DNA of 64,000 nucleotides from Carallia brachiata (Eukaryota > Streptophyta > Magnoliopsida > Malpighiales > Rhizophoraceae). The notes beneath the pieces are model-generated. The model ran no database searches, was not told the DNA's origin, and saw only the letters and a program-made list of their open reading frames with translations. The first letter of the stretch is position 1; each line of letters starts with the position of its first letter. The translations under genes and the position numbers were made by a program. The stretch is from contig JADCRB010000035.1 of NCBI GenBank assembly GCA_021464245.1, forward strand, positions 528,762 to 592,761, given 5' to 3'. Of the stretch, positions 35,580 through 49,400 are shown in pieces.

Positions 35580-37088
35580 TCAATAACGAGTGTTATCGAA
35601 CACCCAAGGTTCATGCAAGAAAAGCTCCCGGCCATTCATTTGCACTGTTGCTGCAGCTATATCTTCTGCACGTCTCCTTGCAGTCTCTGCTTTCCTAGCT
35701 GAGGCATCTGCATCCTGCAAAAGGAGATTGATGCATTAAAAATTGAAATAAGGCAACCACCCTAACAGAGCAAAACCTTTCATGTGGCAATGAACAGATC
35801 AAGACAGTGACCATTATGATAGAATGATACTAATTTTCCACATAAAGGTCTCATAAAATTGCACTTGCTTATAGAGCTTCAGACAAGCTATGGGCATCTG
35901 ACTTGAGAAATATCGCAATGGAAGGGTTTCAAAACACATGTCAACAACCAAGAGTCAACAGGTCGCCTGTGTCCCTTCGACCCATTTTTGCAACATAACT
36001 GCCATATGCCAAGAACTATGCTGGTGACCCATCAATACTCCAGACTTTTCAAACAAAAGCACATCCAACCCTTCCCTAGACCTCAAAATTTGAAAGCCTC
36101 ATGCATTGGGACACATTTTTATTGTTGGTGGAAACAAATTCCAAAGAGGGATTTTTTGAGAATAGTAAAAGTAACAAATAACGGGACTAATGAATGAACA
36201 TTTAAAAGTGAACTTTCTTGCAGTCCTTCATACAGAACATACAAAGTAGAAACTAGAAATGCAGCATCCAACCACCAAACCAGCCATTACATAATGCCTC
36301 AACTTCAGAAGAGAATTAGGACCACAATGGCTTGATCCGTCCCAAATTCGTCATACATTTGGACAAAGTAAATCCAACCACACAAAAAAAATCATTGTCT
36401 GTCCATGGGCTAAAATTACGTATAATCTCTAACTATGTTACATTAGAAGTACATAAGAATAGGGCGACCAATCCACTTGAAAATCTGTCCATTAACTGTT
36501 CCAAATCACAAAGGAAACACAGCTAAAAAACCCGCCATTATTCTTTATTATTTCCCATCATCTAATTGTCTTAGTCTTATTGTCTGAAAACATAATTCCC
36601 ATCACATGAACATAGACATCAAATTCAAAAGTAGGAACCAAGTTAAAGGCAAAATTGTTGCCCCTCGAATTTAACAGGACAAAGCATCTTAAAAATCTCA
36701 ATGTAAGCCACATTATTTCAAGTAATAATGTTTTCAACACCGAGGGCAAGCCTTGGCACAACGGCTTAATTGCTTCTTTACTGATTTCGAGGTCATGGGC
36801 TCGAGGCGTGAAAACAGTCTCTTTACAAAAATGTAAGGAAAAGACTACGTACTTATACGCCTACTCTTCACTATCCTACATTAAATCGGAAAACACTTTA
36901 TGTGTCGGGTGAGCCCTAATTTTTTCAGCATCTCTCAACCTTTCTTGTAGAAAGTCAATTGAGAGAGAGAGAGAGAGAGAGAGAAAGACCTTTCTGCGTT
37001 TCCAAGAGAGGAACTGAGCTTCTGTAATGGGATTGGGCCGTGGCCGCTCGTTTGCCTGCTTTCCTTGTTGCTCTTCCTCTGCACCCAT
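35580..37088 (-). CDS. Small conserved-looking protein, similar to the C-terminal tail of ZC3H15/DFRP proteins (77 residues)
   Basis: Two exons on the minus strand: 37088-36990 and 35714-35580, joined in phase 0. The product is hydrophilic and charged: an acidic/Gln-rich start (MGAEEEQQGKQ), then NPITEAQFLSWKRRKDADAS, a basic Ala/Arg/Glu helix (RKAETARRRAEDIAAATVQ), then MNGRELFLHEPWVFDNTRY at the end. The pattern FxxWKxxK, followed by a charged helix and NGRELF, resembles the C-terminal part of DRG-family regulatory proteins (ZC3H15/DFRP1), which stabilise DRG GTPases, but zinc fingers are absent. The family link is from memory of motifs and is tentative. An in-frame upstream ATG at 37136 would add 16 residues (MGEEKRKETERKLGKI); the downstream one was taken because the shorter product starts cleanly, but either is possible. 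The ~1.27-kb intron contains an Au-like SINE. Confidence 0.7.
36741..36926 (+). mobile_element. Au-like SINE
   Basis: The start CAAGCCTTGGCACAACGGC carries a pol III A box. GAGGTCATGGGCTCGAGGCG carries the B box, followed by GAAAACAGTCTCTTTACAAAA and ATGTAAGGAAAAGACTACGTA. The end (TGTGTCGGGTGAGCCCTAATTTTTT) matches the Au SINE 3' end and T tail. The order and wording fit the Au family, found across seed plants. It lies in the intron of the small minus-strand gene, antisense to it, with its T tail only about 65 bp from the first exon. Confidence 0.85.
36960..36984. repeat. (GA)n microsatellite in intron
   Basis: Run of GA dinucleotides directly inside the donor of exon 1 of the small minus-strand gene (CT on the gene strand). 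Confidence 0.85.
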
Positions 37089-37136
37089 GATTTTCCCTAG
37101 CTTTCTCTCCGTTTCTTTACGTTTCTCTTCGCCCAA

Positions 37137-38934
37137 ACAGATTGGCTGAATGAATTTGTTTGTTAATTATGTATTTTGTTAGGGCTGGGAAGGGCATAAA
37201 ACGACAGCGTAGTAAAGGAAAAAGAAACTTTTTAGGCTGATCTCCATCTTTGGGATAAAGTAGCAAAGGCGTCCTTCTGTCAAAAGTCACCGGGGGCCGT
37301 GGAAGGGAAGAATACAGAAACGACAGCGTATTAATCAAACGTGCACCCCACGCCTCACGGACGCTATTGCCGTTACAGTTAAACAGTAACGGAGAAGATT
37401 GGATGCCATAAAAAGTTTTGAAATCCATCAATCCGCCATATATATATATTGCGGTATATATATAAAGATGCGTCTGTCTCTTAGACTTGTACTTAATTTA
37501 TATTTTATAATGAATCATATTAGTTATGTTTGACGGTGCATTTTAACTTGTATTAAAGTAAGTAAAAATTAATTTAAGACTAAACCCATTAAAATGTTGT
37601 TTGATAAAATTTTGTGTAATTGTATTTTGGAAACTCATTGCCCCTCAAAACCAGCATTTTAAAAAAGCAAGATTTTGATGCTCTTAGCCACAACAAAAAA
37701 GATGGAAGACCAGAAAGCAATAGCTGTTTGGCTGGAAATCAAGAGGAATGACAAAATTGAGATGTTCAAAGACTTGTTTTTCATGCTATGGTTTCAGTCA
37801 GGCCTATGGGTTTCCATTCGTGTTCACAAGACGGCACAAGCAGATTGTATACTTTGGCCTTCACATTTTGTAACACGTAGTTTGTAGTCAGCATATCCTG
37901 TTTTATGGAATAATGTGCATGCATGGTGTTTGTGGAATCAATCGCGATTTGGGAACATTTTCCGCTGGGGGCTTACTCTTGGCATCGCAGAGCTCTTTTT
38001 ATATGTTAGAAATTTTCTTTTATTGCATGTAATCTGTCAAAACCATTCAATATAATCTGCAACTAGCGTATTGGATTAGGCGGATTGAGTGAATCATCCA
38101 ATTTAGCATTAAATGCACCCATAAACTGATCACTCTGACTCGCGAATGTTCATATCGCCTTGGGTAAACTTGGCCTTTGGGCAAAAAAAAAAGCAGCAAC
38201 GTTTTGGTCCAGTGTTTGAAGGGCAAATAAGTAAGAAAAGCTGGTCCTGTATTCTAATTCTGGTGCCTTTTTCACATTTTTTAACCTTTCTTTTTTTGAC
38301 ATTTTTTTACCTTTCCACTTCTTCTATAATAAAAAAAAAAAAAGGGGGGGGAGAAAAAGACATACCTTAAGAGGTTTTGTCTAAAATTGGGTTCGGATTT
38401 ATTGAACCTCTTGCGAATTTTTGTTTCTTGGATATCCTCTTGACATATTTCGATTTTATTACCATGCTAGAGGAAACGAGTTTGTTATAACAGTAAAATT
38501 AAACAATACGTGAACTAAAATGCCGTGGAAGTCCCGCAATAGAATGAATTGTACTTGCCGCTACAACATCTTGAACTTGCTTTTCGAAACCTACCATTGC
38601 GATTTGAGTAGCTACCAGCTAATAAAACGACAGATGGGGATATTGCACGACGAATACTACGGATTGATATTCCAAATTCACAATGTAGAAAGAACATTAA
38701 CATATGCGTTAGAACATACAACAACATAGATAACTGTTAAGACGATGGATGAAAAAGCTGGCAAAACCAAACCTGAAAGACACGTTAGCGCTTAATATGT
38801 ATAACAATTTTATTTTACGGCGGCAGCAGCGTAGATGACTCTGTAAGATCACCATCATCCGGAAACGTACAAACGCTAACCAAGTTGAGAGTCCACACCA
38901 TAGTTGGCAAGCTCTAGAGGAACCCCAATGAAAT
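37137..38934. other. Promoter of the small gene, then gene-free DNA
   Basis: Immediately right of the start codon lies the likely leader and promoter of the minus-strand gene, with a GC-richer patch to 37430 and a TATATATA run at 37440-37465. Short frames at 37675-37887 and around 38515-38729 have no family resemblance. A tract of A followed by G (about 38330-38350) is low complexity. Confidence 0.4.
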
Positions 38935-38940
38935 TTTATT
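38935..38940 (-). terminator. Polyadenylation signal of the acetyl-CoA carboxylase gene
   Basis: AATAAA on the minus strand about 385 bp past the stop codon. Confidence 0.4.
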
Positions 38941-39324
38941 TATAAATGATGAATACAACATGAATGTTACAAAAATGAATCACCAAGAAGTGAAGGATCC
39001 ATCAACCATGGGAGATTGGGAGGTGTATATGGCTACATGCTGCCAATAATGGCCATTCTATGCTTTTAACCATTTACACTTTATGATGGTTGGCGTCCCA
39101 ATAACTTTCCCAATTTATGGTAGAAACTTCAATTTGGCTGATGAAAGTACAGCTACGTGGGGTAGGCAGCTACCACGCCCCGTACACTAACTTTGCAACA
39201 AGGGAAATTCTTCAACATACATCTACTCATGGAGGTGCTACAATTTTTAGTTTTGTGTGACTAAAGCATAAGGACATGCACATCGCGAGATGGTGCATAT
39301 TTACCAGTGAAGCAACCTTGCGGA

Positions 39325-42300
39325 TCAGCCAAGCACCTTTCGAAGTTCATCAGTCAATTGCTGTCGGCTTGATGGCTCAACCTGCATTAACTTAAATTAT
39401 ATGGAATCCTGTCTACAGGAGAATATTAGAGTTTGTAAAACAAAGCAAAAATCAAGGTGTCTTACCTTGCTTAGAAGAGCAGCGAGACCTTGAGGTAGGG
39501 CCTTCAGATCTGAAACAGATTCACCAATATTTGTTAGTTGAAGCAAAACCTTCTGGACCCGCAACTCCTGTAGATTTTCTTCATAATTTGCTCCATCATC
39601 CTTCCATTTAAAGAAAGCTTCATCGTCCATCCAAGCATCTTCTCTGCCTTTAGCAACATCAGAACACAAAAACCACTTTTTGAGCAAGTCCATGGCAGAT
39701 TTGTGCAACAGCTGATCACCTGCTGCATCCTTCACAGTCTTGATCAGCGAAGCCTCTGCAATTCTCCTACGTAACCTTCTGCAGAAATAAGAACGGGATC
39801 TACCCCAGTCAATAACTTCTCTAATCACCCCTTTAGCAGCCATTCTTAGGGAAGAATCATGAAGCTCTGCGAATTTGGTGGCTATCTGAGTGTAAACCGG
39901 CAGAAGCTGCTTTTCACGAGCTTTTATCTGCACTTGTAGGGATTCGAACATCCCATGGTCTCCACTGGTCCTTGCTTCCTGAAGCTTTGCCCTTAGATTG
40001 ATCAGCTGTTGATCAAGCCTACCCATACATTCCAGAAGCTCCTTCGTCCTGAATTTGATCTCAATCATTCCTTCTGGCTCAAGGACATTACCCTTAGCCG
40101 TTGTATCAGCATACATTTCAATATGATCCGAGTTGATCTGACTATCTACAACAACCCATGCTCCACCACGAAGTTCACCCATCATCGGGATGTATACAAA
40201 AACAGGTTGTTTGTATGTTCTAAGATTCTCAACTATGGTTGAACCTGCCTGGAGGATACCTTCGAAAAGGTCCCTTTGCCCACCAGAAAAGCCTCTCCAG
40301 TTGGCAAGAACAAAAAGCGGAAGCTCTTCTCTGTTGAAATCTAAAATTGCTTGCGCTGTTTTCGTGGCAGAGTCTGGAAACCATACTTGCCCAGCCTGGG
40401 GTACAACCCTCTCATGGGAATCAAGCTGTCCAGGATCAGCAGGGATCACTTGCATCACAGTCTGTGTCTCGACAGCTACTATTCCAACAGGAATGCCTCC
40501 TAGCTTTGCCCTTCCAGTCACAACTGTCCTTGCCCAGCCTTCCAGTGTCTCGACAAAGCTACCCTTGTCAAAAATACCCCCAAGCCACTTGCCTTTATCA
40601 TTTAGAATGCCACAAATAGCAGCACGGGGATCACATGAATTTTCTGGGAAGTATTCCACAGGCCTTTCTGGAGGATCTGAGGGACTTAAAATTGGAAGTG
40701 CACCGCCTACATGGAGAGGAATACAGCTTAGCCACTTCAAAATAGCTAACACACCTTCAAGATCATCTGAGACAGTGAGATGAACAACTCCATTGGTTGC
40801 CATAATTTTTGGTCCACCAAGTTGCATATGGGAGCTGTACACCTCACGACCAAGAAGTTTGTTCAATGCAGAGAAACCAGTCAAAATGATGGGCTGATCA
40901 AGCCTTTGAATGCACCGCATGCCGAGCCTTGCAAGATAAGCACCAATCCCCACGGTTCTTCCAGTCACATACGTTAAGGTGAAGGTTTCCTTGTATGCCC
41001 TAGAATATGCACTAGCAATTGCTCCACTACCAGATAAATTCTCAACCCCCAAGCCATCCTCCTTCCCAACAATGGCATCTATCACCCATCTGGTTTCTCT
41101 GCTTGCAATTTTCAGCTCATGTGCTATCACAGACGATCCAATCTGGGCATAGTCCTCAGGACTCAAATATACATACTGGAAACCACGCTCAGGGGACAAT
41201 TCATCTGACCAACCAATCTTAAAACGGGACTTAACTTCCTCAGCCACTCCAATACGGGCACCAGAATTTGCTGCCAAATAAATTAGTGGCAGTTTCTTAG
41301 CACAAGCAAGATCAGTTACTGCAAGGAAGAAGGCATCCTCTCTCGGACCAAAGGATCCAGCTTTGAAAGTCACATCATTTGCTACAATTAAAATTGTTCT
41401 CCCAGATGGAAACTCTGGAGTAGACATTTCCATGTACCATGCTACCATGCCAACATCATTCAGCCCAACTGGACGATCCACCGGAACAAGAGGAGTACCC
41501 CAGCTACCTTTTTGGTCGGCAAATACAAGCTCTGTGACTTTGAGAAAATTTTTATCCTTGGGTTTTCCAATTCCTGGAAACTGAGAGGTCCATATTTGCT
41601 CCAAGGCCGTCTTAAATGCCTGAAAGAAAACACAGCCATAATCTTAGAACCGACTTACTTATGTCCATATATGTAAGGATAAATAATCAATTACAAGCAC
41701 ATAAGATTCGACTCACCAATGGAAAATCATAGCAATAAGTGGTGTTGCTTTTCCTTGCTATCAGACGTTTCCGGTCCAGAGCTCCCAAAGGCTGATAATG
41801 TGCACTTATTGCTACACCATGGAGATTACCCCTCACAGAGATGGAATGGTATACTGCACTCTGTTTGCTGGTATCCTCTAATTCCCGGTATACCTGAAAT
41901 GCACATCAGCCAGTAGTAGAACTGTAATGCTATGTATTTGTATATGAAAACTTAATAAATTAGCATGAAGAACAAACACTAATATGACTTGTGGCAAGAA
42001 GTAATTTTCATTCCTAAACTACATTCGTATTACACATGATAATGCCGACTTGCTATAGCAAGAAAATATTCCCATATTAAATTGCATTTGCAAAGTAAAA
42101 GACCGAGTCCAGCAGTGAATTATTTTCTGGTTTCATTAGTTATATCTACAAAAAGGCAAATGACACAAGTAAAATGTCATGGCTTTGCCCAATCTGATTT
42201 TATTGAGGCAAAGTCAAGAGCTTTCCACTTACATGTACAGCACAGGTGTGACCAGTCACATTTGTGACAACAACCCTCCAAGCACCATTTGCCTGTTTTG

Positions 42301-45300
42301 ATGATGCCACCCAGAGCCTCACTTCCCATTCGCAGACACCTAACCTATGCATCCTTACACCAACTGAAGCATGGATTTCTCTTGCCAGTTCCTCTAGAAT
42401 TGCCTCAACGGCAGCTTCTTGCTCACAATCTACGTCAACTCTCCTGGTCAGAAAATCTTTAAAACATCAAAAACAGGACAGGAAGTCTACCAATGTATTG
42501 TTTATTACGACAGAGGAATCAAAAGTTAACATGAATGTACACGTAGGTACCTGCCATGGCACAAGATCATCTATTTGCTGCTCGCGTAAGATACATAGGT
42601 ACATATGAGCATGATCTGATTTAAGAGTAGTATTGTGCACATTAAGCTCCAATTCCTCCATTGCAGCCACTAAGGACCTCAAGATACTCCTTGAAGTGAA
42701 GGACATAGCTGACTGCAGGCGGGTTGCTTCAGTATTTAGCCCCTGATACGTAGTGAATCCTTCATTTGTGGGCTGTCTCACAAGTGTTCTCAGAAACATC
42801 CTCTGGATGGGCACCAGCTTGTCTGCAACAGTATACAAGTGCCATTGCCGGTCCCTGGATGGAGTATATTGTACATTTTCGTAGCCTTTAAGCTTATCCT
42901 GTATCAAAACAAATAATTCTAAATTTTAGATCCAAGGATCTGGAATAATCTGTGTTTCCCTTTTTGTATTTTTCTGAATAAAAATATGAGCTTGAGCCAT
43001 ATAGGAACAAACCAATTCAAGGTAAATCGATAGAGGTGGTTCTAAATGTCGTAATAGAGGCTCTTCTTCATAGTATGGTTTTTCTGCTGACCAGTGAAAG
43101 GAGTGCCGCATAGGAGCTCGTCCTTCATCTCTCTGTATGATACAGCTAATTACCCCCACACCTGCAGTGCGTAAACTGGAGCCCAGTTCTTGCTCTTTGA
43201 GTATTTTAGCTAATTTATTAACTCTCTCTTGAGCCTGATCCTCATCACCACTGTAAAAAACAAAAGGATGAGTCAAATAAGAAGAAGAATGGAGCCAACA
43301 AAAGTTCTACCATCTGGTACAGAGGACTCGTGATACAGCACCGTAAGGAAAACAACCCACGTACCTATCCTGAAGTAGACTCATCTGATTATTAATGCCC
43401 ACTAATGCAATGTGCATCATATTACCAAAGTTAACTGGTTGTACAGAGACACTGGGAAGATTATGAGTTGTTTCTCTTATTGCAGCACTAATAACAGTTG
43501 GCAAGAATTGGAGAGATTTGATAATAACCATGGCTCCCCATTTCCTCTCACTGTGCTTGTCAACAAGTGTATTATCTGAGAGTTGATCTTCAGACCCATT
43601 CTTCCTCTCAATATGCTCCTCTAAGAACTCCCATGTGGCAATAAGACCAGATCTGTGCCACTGCATCCTCACACTTCCCTTTACAAGATAAGGCTGACAG
43701 GTACAAGAATTCAGTTTAACCATTGACACAGGTGAAACAAGAAAACGTTTCAAGAGTTGAAATACGGTACCTGGTACAGCCTACGAACATAAGTCTCCAC
43801 AACCCGTCTTTGAAGGGTATGGTCACTATGATCAAACAGACCCACAAGGGCGTCCTCGACAGCTAGAGGAGTACTTACGAGATCTTCCATTCGCTCATTA
43901 ATAGCACTTTTCCTCTTGGGAGTATCCATATGTTCACCATCCTCAGTAAACATCTCTAATTCAGAAAGGCTCCTGGCAATGGCGGAACGAAGTTCGCTCA
44001 GTTTGGTTTGTTCTAACAGTTGACTTGCCTTCAGCGCCAACTGCATACGTAGAAGACATGTTGATGTTTGATTATCATATCAATTTCAAAAACAAAAAAA
44101 CCGTTTAAGAAACTGTGAAATTCCAAGCTAATACTGGCTATTCACGGCCTTTCACATTTCCAAAGCTATACAAATAAATTTTGAAAAAAAAAAAAAAAAG
44201 AAAAAGAGCATGAACAGATTAAAAGCTGATAATTTATGCAAAATTGCACTTAGTGAGATAACGACCTCAGAATAATTTGTATGGTTAAGTAGAGAGAATC
44301 GGATTAGTTTATCCCTATATGCAGCAGGGTTAGGGTAAACCAGTTGTTCCATCAGCCGCAGTATCAGCTTATTTTTGCTCCTAACACCCTGCAACCCAAA
44401 CAGGTGCAGTCTGATTATTTCCACCAAAATGCACATGAAACCATGTAAAAGCATCACAAATTCAATACCTGATGAGAAAGCACAATGTCCACGACCTTCA
44501 ACAGATCCTTCTTATATTGAAGTCGAAGACGTTCAATCACATCAGCCTGAAGGAGAAAAATGAAACATAATACTAGAAAGCAAAGAGTCCTCAAACACAA
44601 CAACAGAGAAAAGGATATCATGCAAACAAATAGGAAAATGGATAAGAACAAATCTTGGTGTACATTATAGACATTTTCAACCACCTTGCCTAGTGAATTT
44701 TGACAGATGAACATAGCAAGCAGACACAATAAGATAAGTCTGCAAATTCTTGTAGCAAAAATGCATTTTAAGGAATTGGAAAATAATTGGAATGAAAAAG
44801 AGAATATAAGCATTATTATCAATTAAATTACCATCAATACTGCATGGACAAAATACAGGTAATTTTATACATGAAAAAAGGTCTAGATTCATTCCAGAGA
44901 AGATAAAGTGAAGACAGAATGGATGATAAAGATTCACTTTATCCCTTGATCTAATTTCATCATCTTCCAAGAAAAGATGAAAGGCTGTTACTTATATTTA
45001 TAAACGAGCACATATCATATTATTATTATTATTTTTGGATCAAATTAATGAAATTTTCTTTGATTTCCTAAATCCCAAATAGACAGGACAGATACCGGCA
45101 TTGCAAAACAAAACCAAGTAGAGACTACCTGAATGTTGTCACTAAATAGTTCTTCAACTGCCAGATACTCTTCAAAAAGTGACTGAACAATGACACGAGC
45201 ATGGCTCTCTCTTCCACCCTCATAAGACTTTACAAGACTCATCAAAGGCTCAACAAGCCTTTCCTGGGCTCCTTTTTCCTTTTCAGGACAGGAAGATAGA

Positions 45301-46442
45301 TGAGCCTGCAGTGAATAGCATATATCACATTGTATCAACTTCCCAGCAGGGAGGGAAAAAGAAGTTCTAAGCAACAAACAATGAAATGAGGAACTCACTT
45401 CAAGGACACCCCTCAATAACTTGGCAGGGAAGTCGATATTCTGGGAGTCTGAAATCCCCTCAAATTCCCTGTATGTTGATTCAAGCTGCAAAGTTGGACA
45501 AGGCAAGATCACATCATATAATGAATGAAATGTCACAACCTCTGTAAGTAAAGAGAGATCTAACATAAGTGAAATTCACCTCATTTCTAAGATCCTTGGG
45601 AAGACGGGTAGCCAGAACGGCCAAGGACTCTTGCCATTGAAGGAAAGGGAGTTGAGGGCTATCAAGGGAACTAAGCAAGTTTTGCCCAACCTGTCAAATT
45701 CATGGACATTATGTATCAAACTTCAAAAACTGCAGTCAACGTAATAGAGTAGAAGAATGGATCCGGTATACAATGTCCCTACAGTCATCACAGTATGCCT
45801 CAATATCCAACAATATTAAAGATATCAGCCAACACCACACAAGAAATTGCATTGGACAGGAAAATACTTACTTCATCAATATTGTGATCATAACCAGCAA
45901 GGATCATACGGGCTGCAGTCAGACTTGCAGCACACCTCTGATGAACTTTACCAGAAACAGCAGTTGGGGGGCCCAGGACTGGGAAGCTCCCATGAAAAGG
46001 TTCAGCCTTACGGACAGCTGAAGGATCATCAAGATCCAGCCTTGCTATCAGTTCACCAGCCTGTAAAAAAGAAATCAGCTTCATAGGAACATAACAAATT
46101 AAAATATTGTATCTAAATGCAACATGATTTACCTGCATTGCTTGGCCTTCAGACATTTTGAAATGAATAACACCAGAAGCAGGTGAAAGAAGAGGCATAC
46201 ACATCTTCATAACTTCAACTTCTGCATATGGAGTGTCGGCTTCAATATGACCACCATCTGAAACCAAATACCTCAGAAGCTTGCAAGGTGTTTCTGCTAC
46301 TAACTTTGATGGATCATGGTCATTCTGTAACAAGCAAGTTCTTCCATCAATTAGAAGGCGAGTTCCAGCCGCTTCTTCCTCAGCATAAATCACATGACTG
46401 TTTCCGTCCAACTGCAACAAAAGAGAACAACTAATGTTATGG

Positions 46443-46478
<36 letters not shown>

Positions 46479-49400
46479 CACAACAGCGGGATTATATATG
46501 ATCAACAAGCAATAACCATGGAAGCGTCACAGATAAATTGAATATTTACCTGCATCAACAAACCTCCATCACGTAGGGTATGTATTTCGGCTTCAATCTC
46601 TGATTCGTTCATCCGCAATCTATAGCTTCCTGGTCCCCCTCTAACCATGTCAATCTGTAACAAATTTCCAACATGTTGATAGTGCACAATGTTGCAACCA
46701 ATGAGATGAAAGCAGAAAGTGCTTTGTGTTACTGTAACTAAATACATGAAAGGAAATCCCAACTTATACCGTGTATTTGCTTCCCTCAATGTTCAATGAA
46801 ACTTGAGAGTGCACAAGCGATATGTGCTGCAAACAGGAACAACTAAATTTAGCAATAATAGAAAAAAAATTGAATAAATTAGTATATTTCATCTCTTTAC
46901 CTTTGGAGGGATTTGCCCCTTTTCCAGATAACCAACATAATCAGAAACCATAGCTGCGCTGCTAGCAGAAGCTTTCTGAGGCAAAAAATGAGAAAGATAG
47001 TATGTGGCTCAGGCGTAGAGCAAACCAAAAGATCTATTTTATTTAAATATTTACAGTCAAAACATACGATTATTTACTTTTATATGCAGATACTTACATA
47101 TAGAGCTCCTCCAACAACAGAAAGATACCAAGGAGGCCTTTCTGCTCTAACCCGCATAGCAATCCTACTGTCCAACCAACCTGTGTGGATTTTATTGTCT
47201 CTATAATCTGAAGCCTGTACACCATTTCACCCAATTTTATAAATGTGGATGACATCTTTATCTTTTCTGCTGTAAGGAAAAAAATGAAAGCAAAAAAAAA
47301 GGATTATCAATGCAGGGGAAGTTTACATGTAAAAGGTCAATTGTGTAGTCCACGTTGGTCCGAATTTCTCCTCGAATTTGAATTTCCTTCAGCCCAAGGA
47401 CCATATTTGCTATAGCCAAAGCTCTGGACTCCCCAAATGCAAAAACATGTCCTGAGGAAAGATTTGGCTTAGTGCATTACTATGACACATAGCAGATTGA
47501 AAAGAGACACTATGACAGATCGATAGAGCTTTAAATTCACATAGAATTCCTTGGAAAATTGATCCACTAGCAACACTAACACTTTAAAATGGAAGTACAC
47601 ATTAATGTAATCACAATCTGTTGATGATATTTGCAGAAGGGAAAAGTTCTTCAAGTTCATTCCTCTTCATCAGAAGGTCTAGCTAAAACTAATTTTCAGG
47701 TCAGGCATTGGATTCCTGCAGATAGCAGGAGTTAAAAATAATTTTCACTAAAAAAATCAAAAACTTATGGTTTCACCAAAGAATAAAAAAATTATAAAAA
47801 AAAAATCTCAATCATATATGTAAGCGCCAAGCTCAGCGTGGCATTGTTTGTGCAACCCAGCAGGACATCAAGCTGGTTTGCTGATATTGGTACACGTCAA
47901 ACTGAGTTAGACCCACTCTGAGCACTCTGAGCTCCTCTAACAGTTGGAATTAGGGAAATTGCACCAACTGTAGGTGGGTGGCAATAATATGTGCCGATTA
48001 CATTCCTATGCTTGAAAACACACCCACGAATTGTTTAAGGTAGATTTAATCCAAACATAAAATAACAATGGAACCACAACATAAACTTAATTTTAGTAGC
48101 GGTGAAAACTAAAATTAATATGATTCAAAATTTTCAATCAAGTGTACAAGATATTTTAAAGGCAAAAATTACCAAATTGAGAGTCTGAAAACTCATGAAT
48201 GCCTCCTCCAGACTGCAGATCATAATTTAATCACTCATGTTAGAAAATCTAGTGATCCATCAGCATATCAATATTTAAAGGAAAAGGATAAGGGGAATGA
48301 AAGTACCTTGACAGAGAAGTAAGCCCAAACATTTGGCTTGCTTTTAAAGCTGAGCTCCTGTCCAGTGTCATGTAACTCTGTCAGGTGTACTTAAAAGCAA
48401 TTAACTTCAGGAGAGACCAGGCAGCACTCTCAGAGCCATACCTGAACTTTCCCACTAGTAGGCTTAAAGCCATCATCTGGATCCTCACTTGTCACACGCA
48501 CAGCTACACAGTGTCCTTTTGGTCTCACAGACTCTGCCTTGTCAAAATCGAAAGGGCTGGCAACCACTGAGGTTCTCCTCCAGGCATCATAACCTCCCCC
48601 ATGTTCCATTCCATAAAACCGCCTTATCTCTAATTAAACCAAAAAAAGCAAACACAAATGTAAAACAAATCCAAATTCAATAAGTAATCAACAGGTCCTT
48701 TATGATCTTTTTAATGCCATACCGGGAATTTGCCACAGAGGAATTCCCATCCCAACTGCAACCTGGGCTGCTGGCAAATTTATTTCAGCAATCCACTCAG
48801 TAACAGGGTGCTCCACCTACATTTGAAATGTGAAGAAGTTAAAGAAAATAAAAAGGTTCAAAAAATGAAATCAGCCATTAATTATTTTACTCTAAGAAGA
48901 CATGAAAGCACGTTGAGGCAAGTAATATTGTCCAAGATGGCTTTTTTATTGCTATAGTACCCCATCAAGCAAAACTTTTTAATAATCATGAGAGCCAAAT
49001 TCTATCAGATTCAACTTATTCCCTAGGGACTATTGGAAATTGAGATTCCTTCCAGCAGTTTCCTAGCTGCCAGCTAGTATTAGTGCTTCTTTACCAACTT
49101 CAATGTAGCCAAAATCTAAAACATTATTCAACCACATTGAAATGCAGCAGATAAGTTTAAAGAGAAGAAACAAAATTTTAGGAAACAACAGCTTAAATAG
49201 TATGACATGATTCAGAACTGAGGTCTGAAAAGTTCCACACCTGCAACCGAGGATTGAGCTCCAGAAAGTAATATTCTCCAGTGTCCATACCGTATAAATA
49301 TTCGACAGTAGCTGCTCCAACGTAATTCACAGATTTTGCTAATCTTCGAGCTGCCTGCTCTAGCTTTTTGACAGTCTCCCAAGGTGCAACAGTAATTGGA

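Noticed and set aside
37675..37887. 70-codon plus-strand frame
   Set aside because: No family resemblance, promoter or splice context; typical of chance frames.
40190..40783. 197-codon frame on the plus strand inside the ACC1 carboxyltransferase exon
   Set aside because: Shadow of the minus-strand coding exon; its product has no domain character.
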